Below, one piece after another: positions 27,687 through 37,370 of a DNA stretch of 64,000 nt. The translations under genes were made by a program, and so were the position numbers. Source of the stretch: Oscillospiraceae bacterium (lineage in GTDB: Bacteria > Bacillota > Clostridia > Oscillospirales > Oscillospiraceae); contig SVKO01000002.1 of NCBI GenBank assembly GCA_015068455.1, forward strand, positions 248,001-312,000. Direction: 5' to 3'. The notes beneath the pieces are model-generated. The model saw only the letters and a program-made list of their open reading frames with translations, did not search any database and was not told the origin of the DNA. Every line of letters begins with the position of its first letter. Position 1 is the stretch's first letter.

Positions 27687-30600
27687 ATGAAAAAACGACT
27701 GCTCAGCCTGCTCATGATCATGAGCATTTTGTTCTCTCTTGTTCCGGCTGTGACTGTGACAGCCCAGGGTGCTGACCAACCGGATGAAATGACACTGATG
27801 GAAGCGGAGGGCGATCTTCCTTCTGTTCTGTTTCTTGCGCCATCTGCGCTCAGCAATCTCCCATCCAGGATCGATCTGTTTCCGGATCCTTCCGCTTCCA
27901 GCGGTTCCAATCTTTACCATCTGTATCTGCCGGGCAACGCATCCGCAGCCAACTGCTTCCTGTCCTGGGAGGGCGGCCTGAGCGCCTCCTATGCAGGCAA
28001 GACTTACGCCAGCGGTGAGCTGCCCATCCCTGCGCCCGGTGAAAACGGCGAGGTCACCTTTACCAAGGACGGCACGACGAAGAAATTCATCATCACCACC
28101 TATCAGGGCTCCGTCGGTGTGAAGCCGATCTTCATCGAGATCGACGAGAGCCAGGGCACCATCGCCGCCATGCACGCCGACGACGATCATCTGACCACCT
28201 GCACCGGTGAGATCGTCATCGACGGCCAGCGCATGGCGCTGCCCCAGATCAAGGGCAGAGGCAACTACAGCTGGATGCAGCGCAAAACAAAGCATCCGTA
28301 CAACTTCAAGCTGGAATCCAAGGTAAATCTTCTGGGCATCGACTCGCCCAAGACCAAAAAATGGTCCCTGCTTGCCAACGTCAACGATCCCAGCCTGCTG
28401 CGCAACAAGGTTGCCTATGACCTGGCGCATCAGATGGGCATCGGTCTGGACAGCGCTTCCACGGACGTGTGGCTGAACGGCGTCTACCAGGGCACCTATC
28501 TGCTCACGCCGAAGACCGACTCCTTTGTCCCGGACGACGGTTTTCTGATCGAGAACAACAACTGGGCAGAGGAGCAGTCCATCGCCGATGGAGGCGACCC
28601 CTCCTTCCGCCTGGGCGACGGCACCGATAACGTCAGCGCCAGCAGCGGCGGCGGCGGATGGCCCGGCGGCGGATGGCCCGGCGGCGGTGGCGGCGGATGG
28701 CCCGGCGGTGGCGGCGGCAGCAGCAAGCCCACCCTGCTCATCAATATCAAGGGCATCGGCGACAACTGGCTTGAGGGCGGCGTAGAGAACGCTGAGACCG
28801 TAACCGCCGCAGCCAAGGCGATCCGCGCCTATCTGGAGGATGCCTGGGAAGCCGTGCTGGCAACGGACGGCATGAACACCAAGGGCAAATACTATACCGA
28901 TTATTTTGATCTCCGCTCCACCGCGATCTTCTACGTATTCCAGGAGTTTATCAAGAATCTGGAATCCACCTCCGCGGGCAGCATCTTCTTCCACCGCGAC
29001 GGCATGACAGACGCGGACAAGCTGCTGTCCGGACCCGCATGGGACTACGACAACGCCCTGGCCTTCAACGGCAACGGCGGAACGGGCGGCTCCAATTACC
29101 TGTCCGCCCGCGGCTGGTATCTCTCCGGCGGATCGGGATTCGGTATTATGGGCTCGGGCGGCATCTTCGGCCGCCTGGGCAAGCACCAGGATCTCATGGA
29201 TGAGACCAAGGTCGCCTACACCATCTATCGCCGGTACTACGACGATGTGTGCCAGAACGTCCTGCGGCAGGCGGAGCTGATCGAGGACTCGGCCAAAATG
29301 AACGAGATCCGCGACGTGGGCGAGACCATGAACGCCTTCGACTTCAACTCCCCGCGCACCTTTGACGCAGGCACCGAATACGAGATCACCTATAAGAAAA
29401 CCGACACCTGGCGCGACTATGTCGACAATCTGTACGCCTATACAGAGGGACGCGCCCGCTTCCTGCGCAGCGAGCTGCTCATGGACGAGGAGCCGGGCTT
29501 CGACGCGGCCTTCCAGCTCGGGGCCAACAGCTCCGTCACCGTGTACGACACCCAGGATCTGTCCGGCGAGGGCGTCGAGAACCCCGATATTGTTTATGCC
29601 CGCAACAAGGAGACCGGCGAGATCGACACCACCGGCGAGGGCCAGATCAATTTCGTCGTCAATCTGAAGAACGGCTGCCAGCTCAAGAGCGTCACCGTGG
29701 AGCCCGCCGGAAACTTCGGCAACCTCAAGGGCCCCGCTGATACAGGCGTGGAGAATGCCTACCGCATCACCAAGGTCACCGGCCCGGTCACCGTCAAGGT
29801 CGAGACCCAGGAGGTCGTGTGCGAGCACGAGTTTGTGGACGGCGTGTGTGTCAAGTGCGGCACACAGGCCCTCAAGGTGAGCTTCGACTGCGACGCCAAC
29901 AGCTCCGTCACGGTCTACGATACCCAGGATCTCACCCAGGCCGGCGCAGAGGACGCGCAGTTTGCCTATGCCAGATCCAGCGCCTCCGGCCAGATCGACG
30001 TCACCGGCGACGGCCAGGTCAATTTCGTAGTCAAGGCCAAGCCCGGTTATGAGATCGAGAGCGTCACCGCCGAACCCGCAGGCGCCTATAAAAACCTCAA
30101 GGGCCCGGATGAGACCAAGAGCAAGGACTATTACCGCCTGACCAAGGTCACCGGCCCCGTCACCGTCACCGTCAGGACCCGCGTATCCACCTGCGAGCAC
30201 GACTATATCGCGGCCGTTACGGCCCCGACCTGCACGGAGAAGGGCTACACCACCTATACCTGCTCCAAGTGCGGCGACAGCTACATGGCGGACGAGGTTG
30301 CAGCGTTGGGCCACGACTTTGTGGACGGCGTCTGTACCCGCTGCGGAGTGCAGGAGGCTGTGTCCGACATCACCGCGACCTTTGTCTGCGGCGAGGGTGC
30401 GAGCATCGACGTATACAAGAGCCAGGCCGCCGACGCCGAGGTTCTGAAGAACGTCACCACCGCCAATCCGCGCGACAGCGCCTCCGGTCAGATCGACAAC
30501 ACCGGCAATGGCCAGATCAACTTTGTCGTCAATCTGGCGCAGGGCTATGCCCTCGACAGCGTCACCGTCGAACCCGTCGGCTCCTATAAGAACCTCAAGG

Positions 30601-32057
30601 GTCCGGCGGACACCGGAATGGAGAACGGCTACCGGATCACCAAGATCTCGGGCGATCTCACCGTCACCGTCAAGACCCGGAAGACCGGTGAGGAGCCCAC
30701 GCCGCCCTATGCGACGTTCGTCCTCGACAAGGGCGTGAGCGTTTCGGTCTACGAGACGCAGGCGCTGACCGGGGAACCCGCGGTGAACCCGGAAATGGCC
30801 TTTGCCAGAAACAGCGACACCGGCGCGATCGAAATGCAGGGCCAAGTGAACTTTGTGGTGAATGTGGACAGCGGGTATAAGCTCGAAAGCGTCACCGCGG
30901 AGCCCGCTGCGAATTTCAACAACCTCAAGGGGCCGGATGAGACGCTGATCAATAACTGCTACCGCGTTACCAAGCTGACAGGGCCTGTGACGGTGACCGT
31001 CAAGGCCACGGAAGCCGGTTCCTGCGAGCATGACTACCAGGCCGTCGTCACCGCGCCCACCTGCACCGCCCAGGGCTATACCACCTACACCTGCTCGAAG
31101 TGCGGCGACAGCTACGTGGGCGACTATACGGCGAAGATCCCGCACAACTATGTGGACGGCGTGTGCACCGTCTGCGGCGAAAAGCTGCTGAATGTGGCGA
31201 TTTCCTGCGGCGAGGGCGCCTCCGTCACCGTGCTGGAGACCCAGAAGGCCGACGGCCCGAAGGCGGAGAACGCCGAGAGCGCCAATCCGCGCGACGGCGA
31301 CAGCGGCCTGATCGACTGCTCCGGCGACGGCCAGGTGAACTTCATCGTGAATGTGGCCGACGGCTACGAGCTCGAGAGCGTCACCGCAGAGCCCGCGGGA
31401 TCCTATAAGAACCTCAAGGGCCCGGCGGATACCGGCATTGCCAACGGCTACCGGATCACCAAGGTCAAGGGCGATCTCACCATCACGGTGACGGCCCAAA
31501 AGACCGGCGAGGAGCCCTTCCTCTTCGAGGACGTGAAGGATCCCAACAAGTTCTACTTCGATCCCGTCTACTGGGCCTTCAAGGCCAATCCGCAGATCAC
31601 CAACGGCGTGGACGATACTCACTTCGGTCCGGACAATCCCTGCACCCGCGGCCATGTGGTCACCTTCCTGTGGCGCGCCGCCGGTGAACCGGAGCCCGCA
31701 AGCACCACAACGCCGTTCACGGATCTGAAGCCCGGCGCCTTCTATGAGAAGGCCGTGGCCTGGGCCGTGGAGGAAGGCATCACCAAGGGCCTGAGCGACA
31801 CGACCTTCGGCCCGGACGCCACCTGCACCAGAGGCCAGATCGTGACCTTCCTGTGGCGCTTCAAGGGCGAACCCGCCCCCGCGAGCACGCAGACGCCGTT
31901 CACGGATGTGAACCCCAACGGCTACTACATGAAGGCCGTGGCCTGGGCCGTGGAGAACGAGGTCACCAAGGGCCTGAGCGACACCACCTTTGGCCCGGAC
32001 GCCACCTGCACCAGAGGCCAGGTCGTCACCTTCCTGTACCGCGCCACAGCGGAATAA
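27687..32057 (+). CDS. Secreted CotH-kinase protein with InlB-like modules and SLH domains
   Basis: This 1456-residue paralogue of the preceding protein begins with the signal peptide MKKRLLSLLMIMSILFSLVP. The CotH domain (about 138-598) keeps KGRGNYSW and WDYDNA, but here the Gly-rich insert (WPGGG repeats, about 320-346) lies inside the domain. Five ~100-residue InlB-like modules follow, interspersed with Cys-rich knuckles (CxxCG pairs). Three SLH domains at 1277-1456 anchor it to the S-layer or secondary wall polymer. It lacks the esterase, FIVAR and lectin-like domains. AAGGGTG precedes ATG 27687. CotH is an atypical kinase that phosphorylates coat proteins in Bacillus; here secretion and SLH anchoring place it on the cell surface, with ATP source and target unknown. 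Confidence 0.9.
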   Translation: MKKRLLSLLMIMSILFSLVPAVTVTAQGADQPDEMTLMEAEGDLPSVLFLAPSALSNLPSRIDLFPDPSASSGSNLYHLYLPGNASAANCFLSWEGGLSASYAGKTYASGELPIPAPGENGEVTFTKDGTTKKFIITTYQGSVGVKPIFIEIDESQGTIAAMHADDDHLTTCTGEIVIDGQRMALPQIKGRGNYSWMQRKTKHPYNFKLESKVNLLGIDSPKTKKWSLLANVNDPSLLRNKVAYDLAHQMGIGLDSASTDVWLNGVYQGTYLLTPKTDSFVPDDGFLIENNNWAEEQSIADGGDPSFRLGDGTDNVSASSGGGGWPGGGWPGGGGGGWPGGGGGSSKPTLLINIKGIGDNWLEGGVENAETVTAAAKAIRAYLEDAWEAVLATDGMNTKGKYYTDYFDLRSTAIFYVFQEFIKNLESTSAGSIFFHRDGMTDADKLLSGPAWDYDNALAFNGNGGTGGSNYLSARGWYLSGGSGFGIMGSGGIFGRLGKHQDLMDETKVAYTIYRRYYDDVCQNVLRQAELIEDSAKMNEIRDVGETMNAFDFNSPRTFDAGTEYEITYKKTDTWRDYVDNLYAYTEGRARFLRSELLMDEEPGFDAAFQLGANSSVTVYDTQDLSGEGVENPDIVYARNKETGEIDTTGEGQINFVVNLKNGCQLKSVTVEPAGNFGNLKGPADTGVENAYRITKVTGPVTVKVETQEVVCEHEFVDGVCVKCGTQALKVSFDCDANSSVTVYDTQDLTQAGAEDAQFAYARSSASGQIDVTGDGQVNFVVKAKPGYEIESVTAEPAGAYKNLKGPDETKSKDYYRLTKVTGPVTVTVRTRVSTCEHDYIAAVTAPTCTEKGYTTYTCSKCGDSYMADEVAALGHDFVDGVCTRCGVQEAVSDITATFVCGEGASIDVYKSQAADAEVLKNVTTANPRDSASGQIDNTGNGQINFVVNLAQGYALDSVTVEPVGSYKNLKGPADTGMENGYRITKISGDLTVTVKTRKTGEEPTPPYATFVLDKGVSVSVYETQALTGEPAVNPEMAFARNSDTGAIEMQGQVNFVVNVDSGYKLESVTAEPAANFNNLKGPDETLINNCYRVTKLTGPVTVTVKATEAGSCEHDYQAVVTAPTCTAQGYTTYTCSKCGDSYVGDYTAKIPHNYVDGVCTVCGEKLLNVAISCGEGASVTVLETQKADGPKAENAESANPRDGDSGLIDCSGDGQVNFIVNVADGYELESVTAEPAGSYKNLKGPADTGIANGYRITKVKGDLTITVTAQKTGEEPFLFEDVKDPNKFYFDPVYWAFKANPQITNGVDDTHFGPDNPCTRGHVVTFLWRAAGEPEPASTTTPFTDLKPGAFYEKAVAWAVEEGITKGLSDTTFGPDATCTRGQIVTFLWRFKGEPAPASTQTPFTDVNPNGYYMKAVAWAVENEVTKGLSDTTFGPDATCTRGQVVTFLYRATAE

Positions 32058-32098
32058 GAGCGAACGCGGGTGAAGTCCGAAACAACCGCATAAAAACA

Positions 32099-32129
32099 GC
32101 CGGGGCTGCAAACGCAGCCCCGGCATTTC
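32099..32129 (+). terminator. Hairpin after the second CotH gene
   Basis: GCCGGGGCTGC-AAAC-GCAGCCCCGGC is followed by ATTTCT. It resembles the hairpin after the first CotH gene and has only a short T run. Confidence 0.7.
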
Positions 32130-32300
32130 TCTGCCCGACACAGGACGGACAGACCCGGGCCGCCGCCTTTGCCGATGTATGCCGCACACGAAGGCTCGCT
32201 GTTCCACACTCGCCCGCCTGCACTGCAGCGCAACCGGGAAGCGCACAAAGGGCATTCCGGTCAGGCGGCCGGACGGATGGGAGCGGAAGTTCCGTTGGCC

Positions 32301-32329
32301 TTGCAAATGAAATATATGTCGTGTAAAAT
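32301..32329 (+). promoter_or_regulatory. Promoter of mutY
   Basis: TTGCAA (32301-32306), a 17-nt spacer and TAAAAT (32324-32329). The rest of 32130-32300 shows no gene. Confidence 0.7.
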
Positions 32330-32354
32330 ACGAAGCAGGGAAGGAGGCGGACGT

Positions 32355-33422
32355 ATGGACGAACATGGAATTGCTTTGCAGAACAGCGGCGCGATTTTGG
32401 CGCGGCTGCCGGAGCTTCTGCTGCCCTGGTTTGCGCGCAATGCCCGGGAACTGCCCTGGCGGCTTGACCGCGAGCCCTATCACGTCTGGCTTTCCGAGAT
32501 CATGCTCCAGCAGACCCGCGTGGAGGCCGTAAAGGGCTATTACAGCCGGTTTCTATCTGCGCTCCCCACGGTCAAAGATCTTGCGGACGCCGCGCCTGAT
32601 GCTCTGCACAAGCTCTGGGAGGGCCTGGGATATTATTCCCGGGTGCGCAATCTCCAGGCGGCGGCGAAGGTCATCATGGAGCGGCACGGCGGCGTCTTCC
32701 CGCGCACCCATGCCGAGGTCCGGGCCCTGCCCGGGATCGGGCCCTACACCGCCGGAGCGATCTGCTCCATCTGCTTTGATTTTCCCACCCCCGCGGTGGA
32801 CGGCAACGTCCTGCGGGTGATTACCCGGCTGCTGGCCTGGGACGCCTGCGTCGATCGCGACGGTACGAAGAAGGCCGTCCACGATGCTCTGGCGTCGGTT
32901 TATCCACCGGAGGCGGGAACCTTTACCCAAAGCTTAATGGAGCTGGGCGCCACGGTGTGCGTGCCCAACGGCGCGCCGAATTGCGACGCCTGCCCGCTGC
33001 GGGCAATCTGCCGCGCCTGCGCGAGCGGGGAACAAACCCGCTATCCCGTTCGTCAAAAGAAAAAAGAACGCAGGATCGAGGACCGGACGGTGTTCGTACT
33101 GCGCTGCGGATCTGACGAAGCGGTGCGCAAGCGCCCCAGGCGGGGACTTTTGGCCGACCTCTGGGAATACCCCAACGTGTCCGGCACCCTGGACCCTGCC
33201 GCCGCCATCGAACAGGCGCAGGCCTGGGGCTGCGAGCCGGGGGAGCTTCAGATGCAGCTTGACCGGGTGCACATCTTCACCCACGTCCAGTGGAACCTGC
33301 GCTGCTATTACATCACCTGCCGCGGAAAGCCCGCTTGCTTCACATGGGCCAGCCCCGAACAAATGGACAATGAAATCGCCCTGCCCACGGCGTTTCGGAT
33401 GTTTTTGCAGGAAACTAGGTGA
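32355..33422 (+). CDS. mutY: Adenine DNA glycosylase MutY
   Basis: MutY removes adenine mispaired with 8-oxoguanine. The 355-residue protein has the catalytic Glu region WLSEIMLQQTRV, the helix-hairpin-helix LPGIGPYTAGA and the catalytic Asp in PAVDGNVLRV. A 4Fe-4S cluster motif, C-x7-C-x2-C-x5-C, starts at VCVPNGAPNC. The C-terminal NUDIX-like domain senses oxoG (RGLLADLWEYPNV). ATG 32355 has AAGGAGG upstream; the longer open frame from 32169 does not. The next gene starts 4 nt after the stop, so the two may be cotranscribed. Confidence 0.96.
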   Translation: MDEHGIALQNSGAILARLPELLLPWFARNARELPWRLDREPYHVWLSEIMLQQTRVEAVKGYYSRFLSALPTVKDLADAAPDALHKLWEGLGYYSRVRNLQAAAKVIMERHGGVFPRTHAEVRALPGIGPYTAGAICSICFDFPTPAVDGNVLRVITRLLAWDACVDRDGTKKAVHDALASVYPPEAGTFTQSLMELGATVCVPNGAPNCDACPLRAICRACASGEQTRYPVRQKKKERRIEDRTVFVLRCGSDEAVRKRPRRGLLADLWEYPNVSGTLDPAAAIEQAQAWGCEPGELQMQLDRVHIFTHVQWNLRCYYITCRGKPACFTWASPEQMDNEIALPTAFRMFLQETR

Positions 33423-33426
33423 GTAT

Positions 33427-34002
33427 ATGGAACACAATGAGAAGAAAAATGAAGAAGCGATCGTATCCGGTTGGGCGTGGTATCCGATGGTTCTGTTATT
33501 ATTACCTCTGGGGCTGTTTTCATATTTAATAATCGATATGATTCCCGCGAAGGAGTCCGGATATTACTTCTGGATTGGAATGTGTGTTTTGAACATTTTA
33601 TTCTGTTTGTGGGGAATCCTGTTTCTGTTTTATCGATTTCGCATCGATTCTGAGGGAGTCACACTGCAAAGGCTGATTCGGCGTCGCTTTTTTCCATGGA
33701 GCGAGATCAAAGAAGTCGTCATTTCTGCCAGAAGTATGCCAAGTCGGTGGATATTGACGGCTGAATTTTGCAAAGAAGTACATCGTCCTTTTGTGAAATT
33801 GGATGTTGGCGGGTTCTACTGGCCCAAATGGTGCATGTGTGTCGATTTGAACAGCAAACAATACCCTTCAAGCAGATTGTTTGCGTGTGTAGATCAGGAA
33901 CTGCTTTTGAAAAACTTGGAGGATCATGAAATCAAAGTATGGTATGCTCCAATCGCGTTGAAGGTCATGCACGGCAACGCGAAGAGAGGACTTTGGGAAT
34001 AA
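33427..34002 (+). CDS. Small membrane protein with PH-like C-terminal part, AT-rich
   Basis: This 191-residue protein of unknown function has two transmembrane helices (about 18-36 and 47-70) and then a soluble domain. The FRIDSEGVTLQRLIRRRFFPWSEIKEV pattern, split by residue, suggests a bacterial PH-like fold. Base composition is visibly richer in A and T than its neighbours, and codons such as TTA, ATA and AAA are more common, which suggests recent acquisition. Its ribosome site (AGGTGAG) overlaps the mutY stop. It is a plausible cargo gene or toxin/immunity-associated orphan, but nothing in the sequence decides this. Confidence 0.7.
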   Translation: MEHNEKKNEEAIVSGWAWYPMVLLLLPLGLFSYLIIDMIPAKESGYYFWIGMCVLNILFCLWGILFLFYRFRIDSEGVTLQRLIRRRFFPWSEIKEVVISARSMPSRWILTAEFCKEVHRPFVKLDVGGFYWPKWCMCVDLNSKQYPSSRLFACVDQELLLKNLEDHEIKVWYAPIALKVMHGNAKRGLWE

Positions 34003-34005
34003 AAT

Positions 34006-34036
34006 AAACTCCCTGAGATTGCTCTCAGGGAGTTTT
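34006..34036 (+). terminator. Bidirectional terminator between convergent genes
   Basis: AAACTCCCTGAGA / TCTCAGGGAGTTTT, with T runs in both directions, serves the PH-like gene and araD. Confidence 0.9.
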
Positions 34037-34046
34037 CATATTCAGG

Positions 34047-34736
34047 TCAGCCCTGGCCGTAGTAGGCGTTCTTGCCGTGCTTGCGCAGGTAGTGCTTGTC
34101 GAGCAGGCATTGCTGCATATCGGGCAGCCCGGGCTCCAGGATCATGGCGTGCCAGTCCATAAAGGCGACCTCCTCCATGACCACGGCGTTGTGCACCGCG
34201 TTCAGCGCGTCGGTGCCCCAGGCGAAGGGGCCGTGGCTGTGGACCACCACGCCGGGGACGTCGTCGGCGCTGATCCCTTCAAAGGCCTCGATGATGACCT
34301 TGCCGGTCTCCTTTTCGTAGGCCCCGGCGATCTCCTGCTCGGTCATGCGGCGGGTGCAGGGGATGGGGCCGTAGAAGTAGTCGGCGTGGGTGGTGCCCAG
34401 GGGCGGGATGGACCGGCCGGCCTGGGCGAAGGTGGTGGCCCAGCGGGAATGGGTGTGCACCACGCCGCCGATGTTCGGGAAGGCTTTGTAGAGCTCCACG
34501 TGGGTGGGGGTGTCGCTGGAGGGCTTCCATTTGCCCTCCACCACCTTGCCGTCCAGATCGACGACCACCATATCCTCCAGGCACATGCCGTCATAGCTGA
34601 CGCCGGAGGGCTTGATGACCACCAGGCCGGATTCCCGGTCGATGCCGGAGACGTTGCCCCAGGTGAAGGTGACGAGATTGTATTTCGGCAGCAGGAGATT
34701 GGCCGCCAGGACCTGTTTTTTCAGTTCTTCGAGCAT
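34047..34736 (-). CDS. araD: L-ribulose-5-phosphate 4-epimerase
   Basis: AraD converts L-ribulose 5-phosphate to D-xylulose 5-phosphate, feeding pentose phosphate metabolism. The 229-residue class II aldolase fold has zinc ligands in [10 protein letters not shown] and [11 protein letters not shown], the catalytic Asp in [11 protein letters not shown] and the C-terminal Tyr in AYYGQG. Its ATG overlaps the TAA of the upstream kinase by one base (TAATG), so the two are translationally coupled. It is the last gene of the sugar operon. The isomerase AraA is not in the window. Relatives that act on L-xylulose or L-fuculose phosphates cannot be fully excluded. Confidence 0.92.
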   Translation of the reverse strand: MLEELKKQVLAANLLLPKYNLVTFTWGNVSGIDRESGLVVIKPSGVSYDGMCLEDMVVVDLDGKVVEGKWKPSSDTPTHVELYKAFPNIGGVVHTHSRWATTFAQAGRSIPPLGTTHADYFYGPIPCTRRMTEQEIAGAYEKETGKVIIEAFEGISADDVPGVVVHSHGPFAWGTDALNAVHNAVVMEEVAFMDWHAMILEPGLPDMQQCLLDKHYLRKHGKNAYYGQG

Positions 34737-36295
34737 TACAGCACCTCAATGGCGGCCTTCTCCATGGGAAGGGCCTTCTTATAGCGGGCCAGGAAGGCGT
34801 TGAAGCCGTCGATGTCGGACGCGTCGGCCATGAGGGTGGAGGATTTCGCGGAGGCGAACACCTTGTTGTCCAGGTAGTCCTCCAGGGTCTCGCCCTCGCC
34901 GCCCCAGAGCATGAACGCGCACAGCAGGGCCATGCCGTAGGGGCCGCCCTCGCCGGCGGTCTCCATGACGGAAACCGGCGCGCCGACGGCTGCCGAGAGC
35001 ATCCGCTGGCCCACGCCCGGGGTCTTGAAGAAGCCGCCGTGGCCGTAGAGCTTGTCCACGGCGATGCTCTCCTCCTGGGTCAGGATGTCCAGGCCGATCT
35101 TCAGGGTAGCCAGGGCGGAGAGCAGGTGGGTGCGCATGAAGTTCGGCAGGGTGAAGGCGCAGTTGGGGGTGCGGGCGAAGATGGGACGGCCCTCGTCCAG
35201 ATCCGTCACGCCCTCGCCGGAGAAGTAGTTGAAGCTTAAAAGGCCGCCGCAGTCGGGATCGCCCTCCAGGGCCTTCTTGAACAGCAGGGTGAACAGGGCT
35301 CCCTTGTCCTGGGGCGCGCCGATGGCCTCGGCGAACTGGGAAAGGAGCTCCACCCAGGCGTTGATGTCGGAGGTGCAGTTGTTGCAGTGGACCATGGCCA
35401 CGGGCGCCCCGGCGGGGGTGGTGACCATGTCGATCTCCCGGTGCACGCCCAGGGCGTGGTCGGTGACGATCATGGCGAAGTCGCTGGTGCCGGCGGACAC
35501 GTTGCCGGTGCGCACGCGCACGGAGTTGGTGGCGGCCATGCCGGTGCCCGCGTCGCCCTCGCAGGGGGCCACGGGGATGCCCGCTTGCAGGGTGCCGCTG
35601 GGATCCAGGAAGCGGGCGCCCGCCTCGGTCAGGGCGCCGGCGCTCTCGCCTGCCGTCAGGACCCTGGGCAGGATGTCGCGCAGCTTCCAGCTCATGCCGG
35701 AGACGGCGTCGAACTTCTCCACCATGGTCTGGTCATAGTCCATCTTCTCGGAGTCGATGGGGAACATTCCGGAGGCCTCGCCCACGCCCATGACATGCAG
35801 ACCCGTGAACATGTAGTGGATGTAGCCCGCCAGGGTGGTCAGCCGGGCGATGTCGCCGATGTGGGATTCTTTATTGAGGATGGCCTGATACAGGTGGGCG
35901 ATGCTCCAGCGCTGGGGAATATTGAAGCCGAACAGGGCCGTCAGCTTTTCGGCGGCCTCGCCGGTGATGGTGTTGCGCCAGGTGCGGAACTCCGCCAGCT
36001 GCTTTCCGTTGGCGTCGAAGGGCAGGTAGCCGTGCATCATGGCGGAAACGCCGATGGCGCCCACGGTGGTGAGCTCTTGGCCGAATTTCTCCTTCACGTC
36101 CCGCTTGAGATCGGCGAAGCAGGCCTGCAGGCCCGTGTGCACCGCCTGCATGGAGTAGGTCCAGACGCCGTTTACAAATTGATTTTCCCATTCATAGCTG
36201 CCGCCGGCGATGGGCAGGTGGTTGCGGTCCAGCAGGACCGCCTTGATCCTGGTCGAGCCGAGCTCGATGCCAAGTACGGTTTGTTTAAGATCCAT
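34736..36295 (-). CDS. FGGY-family carbohydrate kinase (probable L-ribulokinase)
   Basis: This 519-residue cytoplasmic sugar kinase has the FGGY family N-terminal ATP-binding motif [15 protein letters not shown] and the C-terminal [20 protein letters not shown] region, split by residue. Coupling to araD suggests L-ribulose as substrate, but the sequence is not the classic AraB type and xylulose or another ketose is possible. ATG 36295 has AGGA upstream; the frame open to 36343 has no better site. An 82-nt gap separates it from the binding-protein gene. Confidence 0.85.
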   Translation of the reverse strand: MDLKQTVLGIELGSTRIKAVLLDRNHLPIAGGSYEWENQFVNGVWTYSMQAVHTGLQACFADLKRDVKEKFGQELTTVGAIGVSAMMHGYLPFDANGKQLAEFRTWRNTITGEAAEKLTALFGFNIPQRWSIAHLYQAILNKESHIGDIARLTTLAGYIHYMFTGLHVMGVGEASGMFPIDSEKMDYDQTMVEKFDAVSGMSWKLRDILPRVLTAGESAGALTEAGARFLDPSGTLQAGIPVAPCEGDAGTGMAATNSVRVRTGNVSAGTSDFAMIVTDHALGVHREIDMVTTPAGAPVAMVHCNNCTSDINAWVELLSQFAEAIGAPQDKGALFTLLFKKALEGDPDCGGLLSFNYFSGEGVTDLDEGRPIFARTPNCAFTLPNFMRTHLLSALATLKIGLDILTQEESIAVDKLYGHGGFFKTPGVGQRMLSAAVGAPVSVMETAGEGGPYGMALLCAFMLWGGEGETLEDYLDNKVFASAKSSTLMADASDIDGFNAFLARYKKALPMEKAAIEVL

Positions 36296-36377
36296 GGTTC
36301 TTTCCTCACTTTCTATGATTTGCGCCGGAGCGCGGATAGACATGCTGGGTGTGCGATCGAAAATGCCGGGAGCCGGG

Positions 36378-37370
36378 TCAGTACTCCCGCGCGTTAATGA
36401 TCTCCGGGGTCAGGGTCGAGAAGGAGAAGCTGATCTCCTCCATATAATTCTTTTTGGACAGGGAATCGCCCCGCTCGAGCCGGCGGATGATGTCCGCGAC
36501 CCGCGGACCGTGCAGGGGATTGCACTCCACACACAGGTCGATCTTCCCGTTGAGGCAGTACTGCAGAGCCTCGCGCACCGCATCGAAGGTGATGACGGTG
36601 ACTTCGCCGTAGCGGCCGTGGGTGATGCCCGCCTCATTCAGGGCGCGGAGGGCGCCGAAGGTCATGTTGTCGTTCTCGCTGTAGATCACGTCAAAGGACT
36701 CTCCGGTCTTCAGATACTCCGAAACCAGCTCGTAGGTCTTGGCCTCCGTATATTCGCCCTTGAGCTGAGCGACGATATTCCAGTGCTCCCGTTCCGCCAC
36801 GGCGTCCTCCAGGGCCTTGGTGCGCATGAGCTGAGCCGTGGCGCCGTCGGTACCCTGAATGTGCAGGATGTTGATATCCTCGTCCGTGCGCTTCTGGAGC
36901 GCAAGCTGGTCGTCCAGCCAATTGACTGCGATCTTGCCTTCGTTATAGAAATCCGAGCCGATCCAGCAGGTATAGAGGGAGTCATCCTCCACCTGGATCT
37001 GACGGTCCATGATGATCACCGGGATGCCGGCGTCACGGGCCTCTGTCAGCACGCTGTCCCAGCCGTACTCCGAGATCGGCGCGATGACGATGTAATCGAC
37101 CTCCTGCTGGATAAAATTGCGAATGGCCAGAAACTGGTTTTCCTGCTTCTGACGGGCATTGTCAAACAGGAGCTCGAAGCCGTTTTCCTCGCTCAGAGCG
37201 TTGGTCATGGATTTCGTGTTGGCAAGACGCCAGTCGGATTCCGAGCCCACTTGAGAGAAGCCCACGCGGATGAGGGGCGGGGGAGGATCCTCTGTATTGG
37301 GCGCGTTCCCGGCACAGCTTGCCAGAAACAGCAGGAATAAGACCAGGGAAAGGATTCGACGCGTTTTCAT
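36378..37370 (-). CDS. Sugar-binding lipoprotein (periplasmic-binding-protein type), probable sensor component
   Basis: This 330-residue lipoprotein has the lipobox LASC with Cys19 and a type 1 periplasmic binding protein fold similar to YtfQ/RbsB. Typical motifs are [30 protein letters not shown] and [16 protein letters not shown]. It starts inside the histidine kinase stop codon (ATGA overlap), and no permease or ABC ATPase is nearby. It therefore more likely presents sugar to the neighbouring kinase than feeds a transporter, as XylFII does for LytS-YesN in Clostridium beijerinckii. The ligand is probably a pentose or furanose, inferred from the downstream araD. Confidence 0.9.
   Translation of the reverse strand: MKTRRILSLVLFLLFLASCAGNAPNTEDPPPPLIRVGFSQVGSESDWRLANTKSMTNALSEENGFELLFDNARQKQENQFLAIRNFIQQEVDYIVIAPISEYGWDSVLTEARDAGIPVIIMDRQIQVEDDSLYTCWIGSDFYNEGKIAVNWLDDQLALQKRTDEDINILHIQGTDGATAQLMRTKALEDAVAEREHWNIVAQLKGEYTEAKTYELVSEYLKTGESFDVIYSENDNMTFGALRALNEAGITHGRYGEVTVITFDAVREALQYCLNGKIDLCVECNPLHGPRVADIIRRLERGDSLSKKNYMEEISFSFSTLTPEIINAREY

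Noticed and set aside
27663..32483. Antisense open frame of 1606 codons opposite the second CotH gene
   Set aside because: Same codon-bias shadow; no ribosome site, no recognisable domains.
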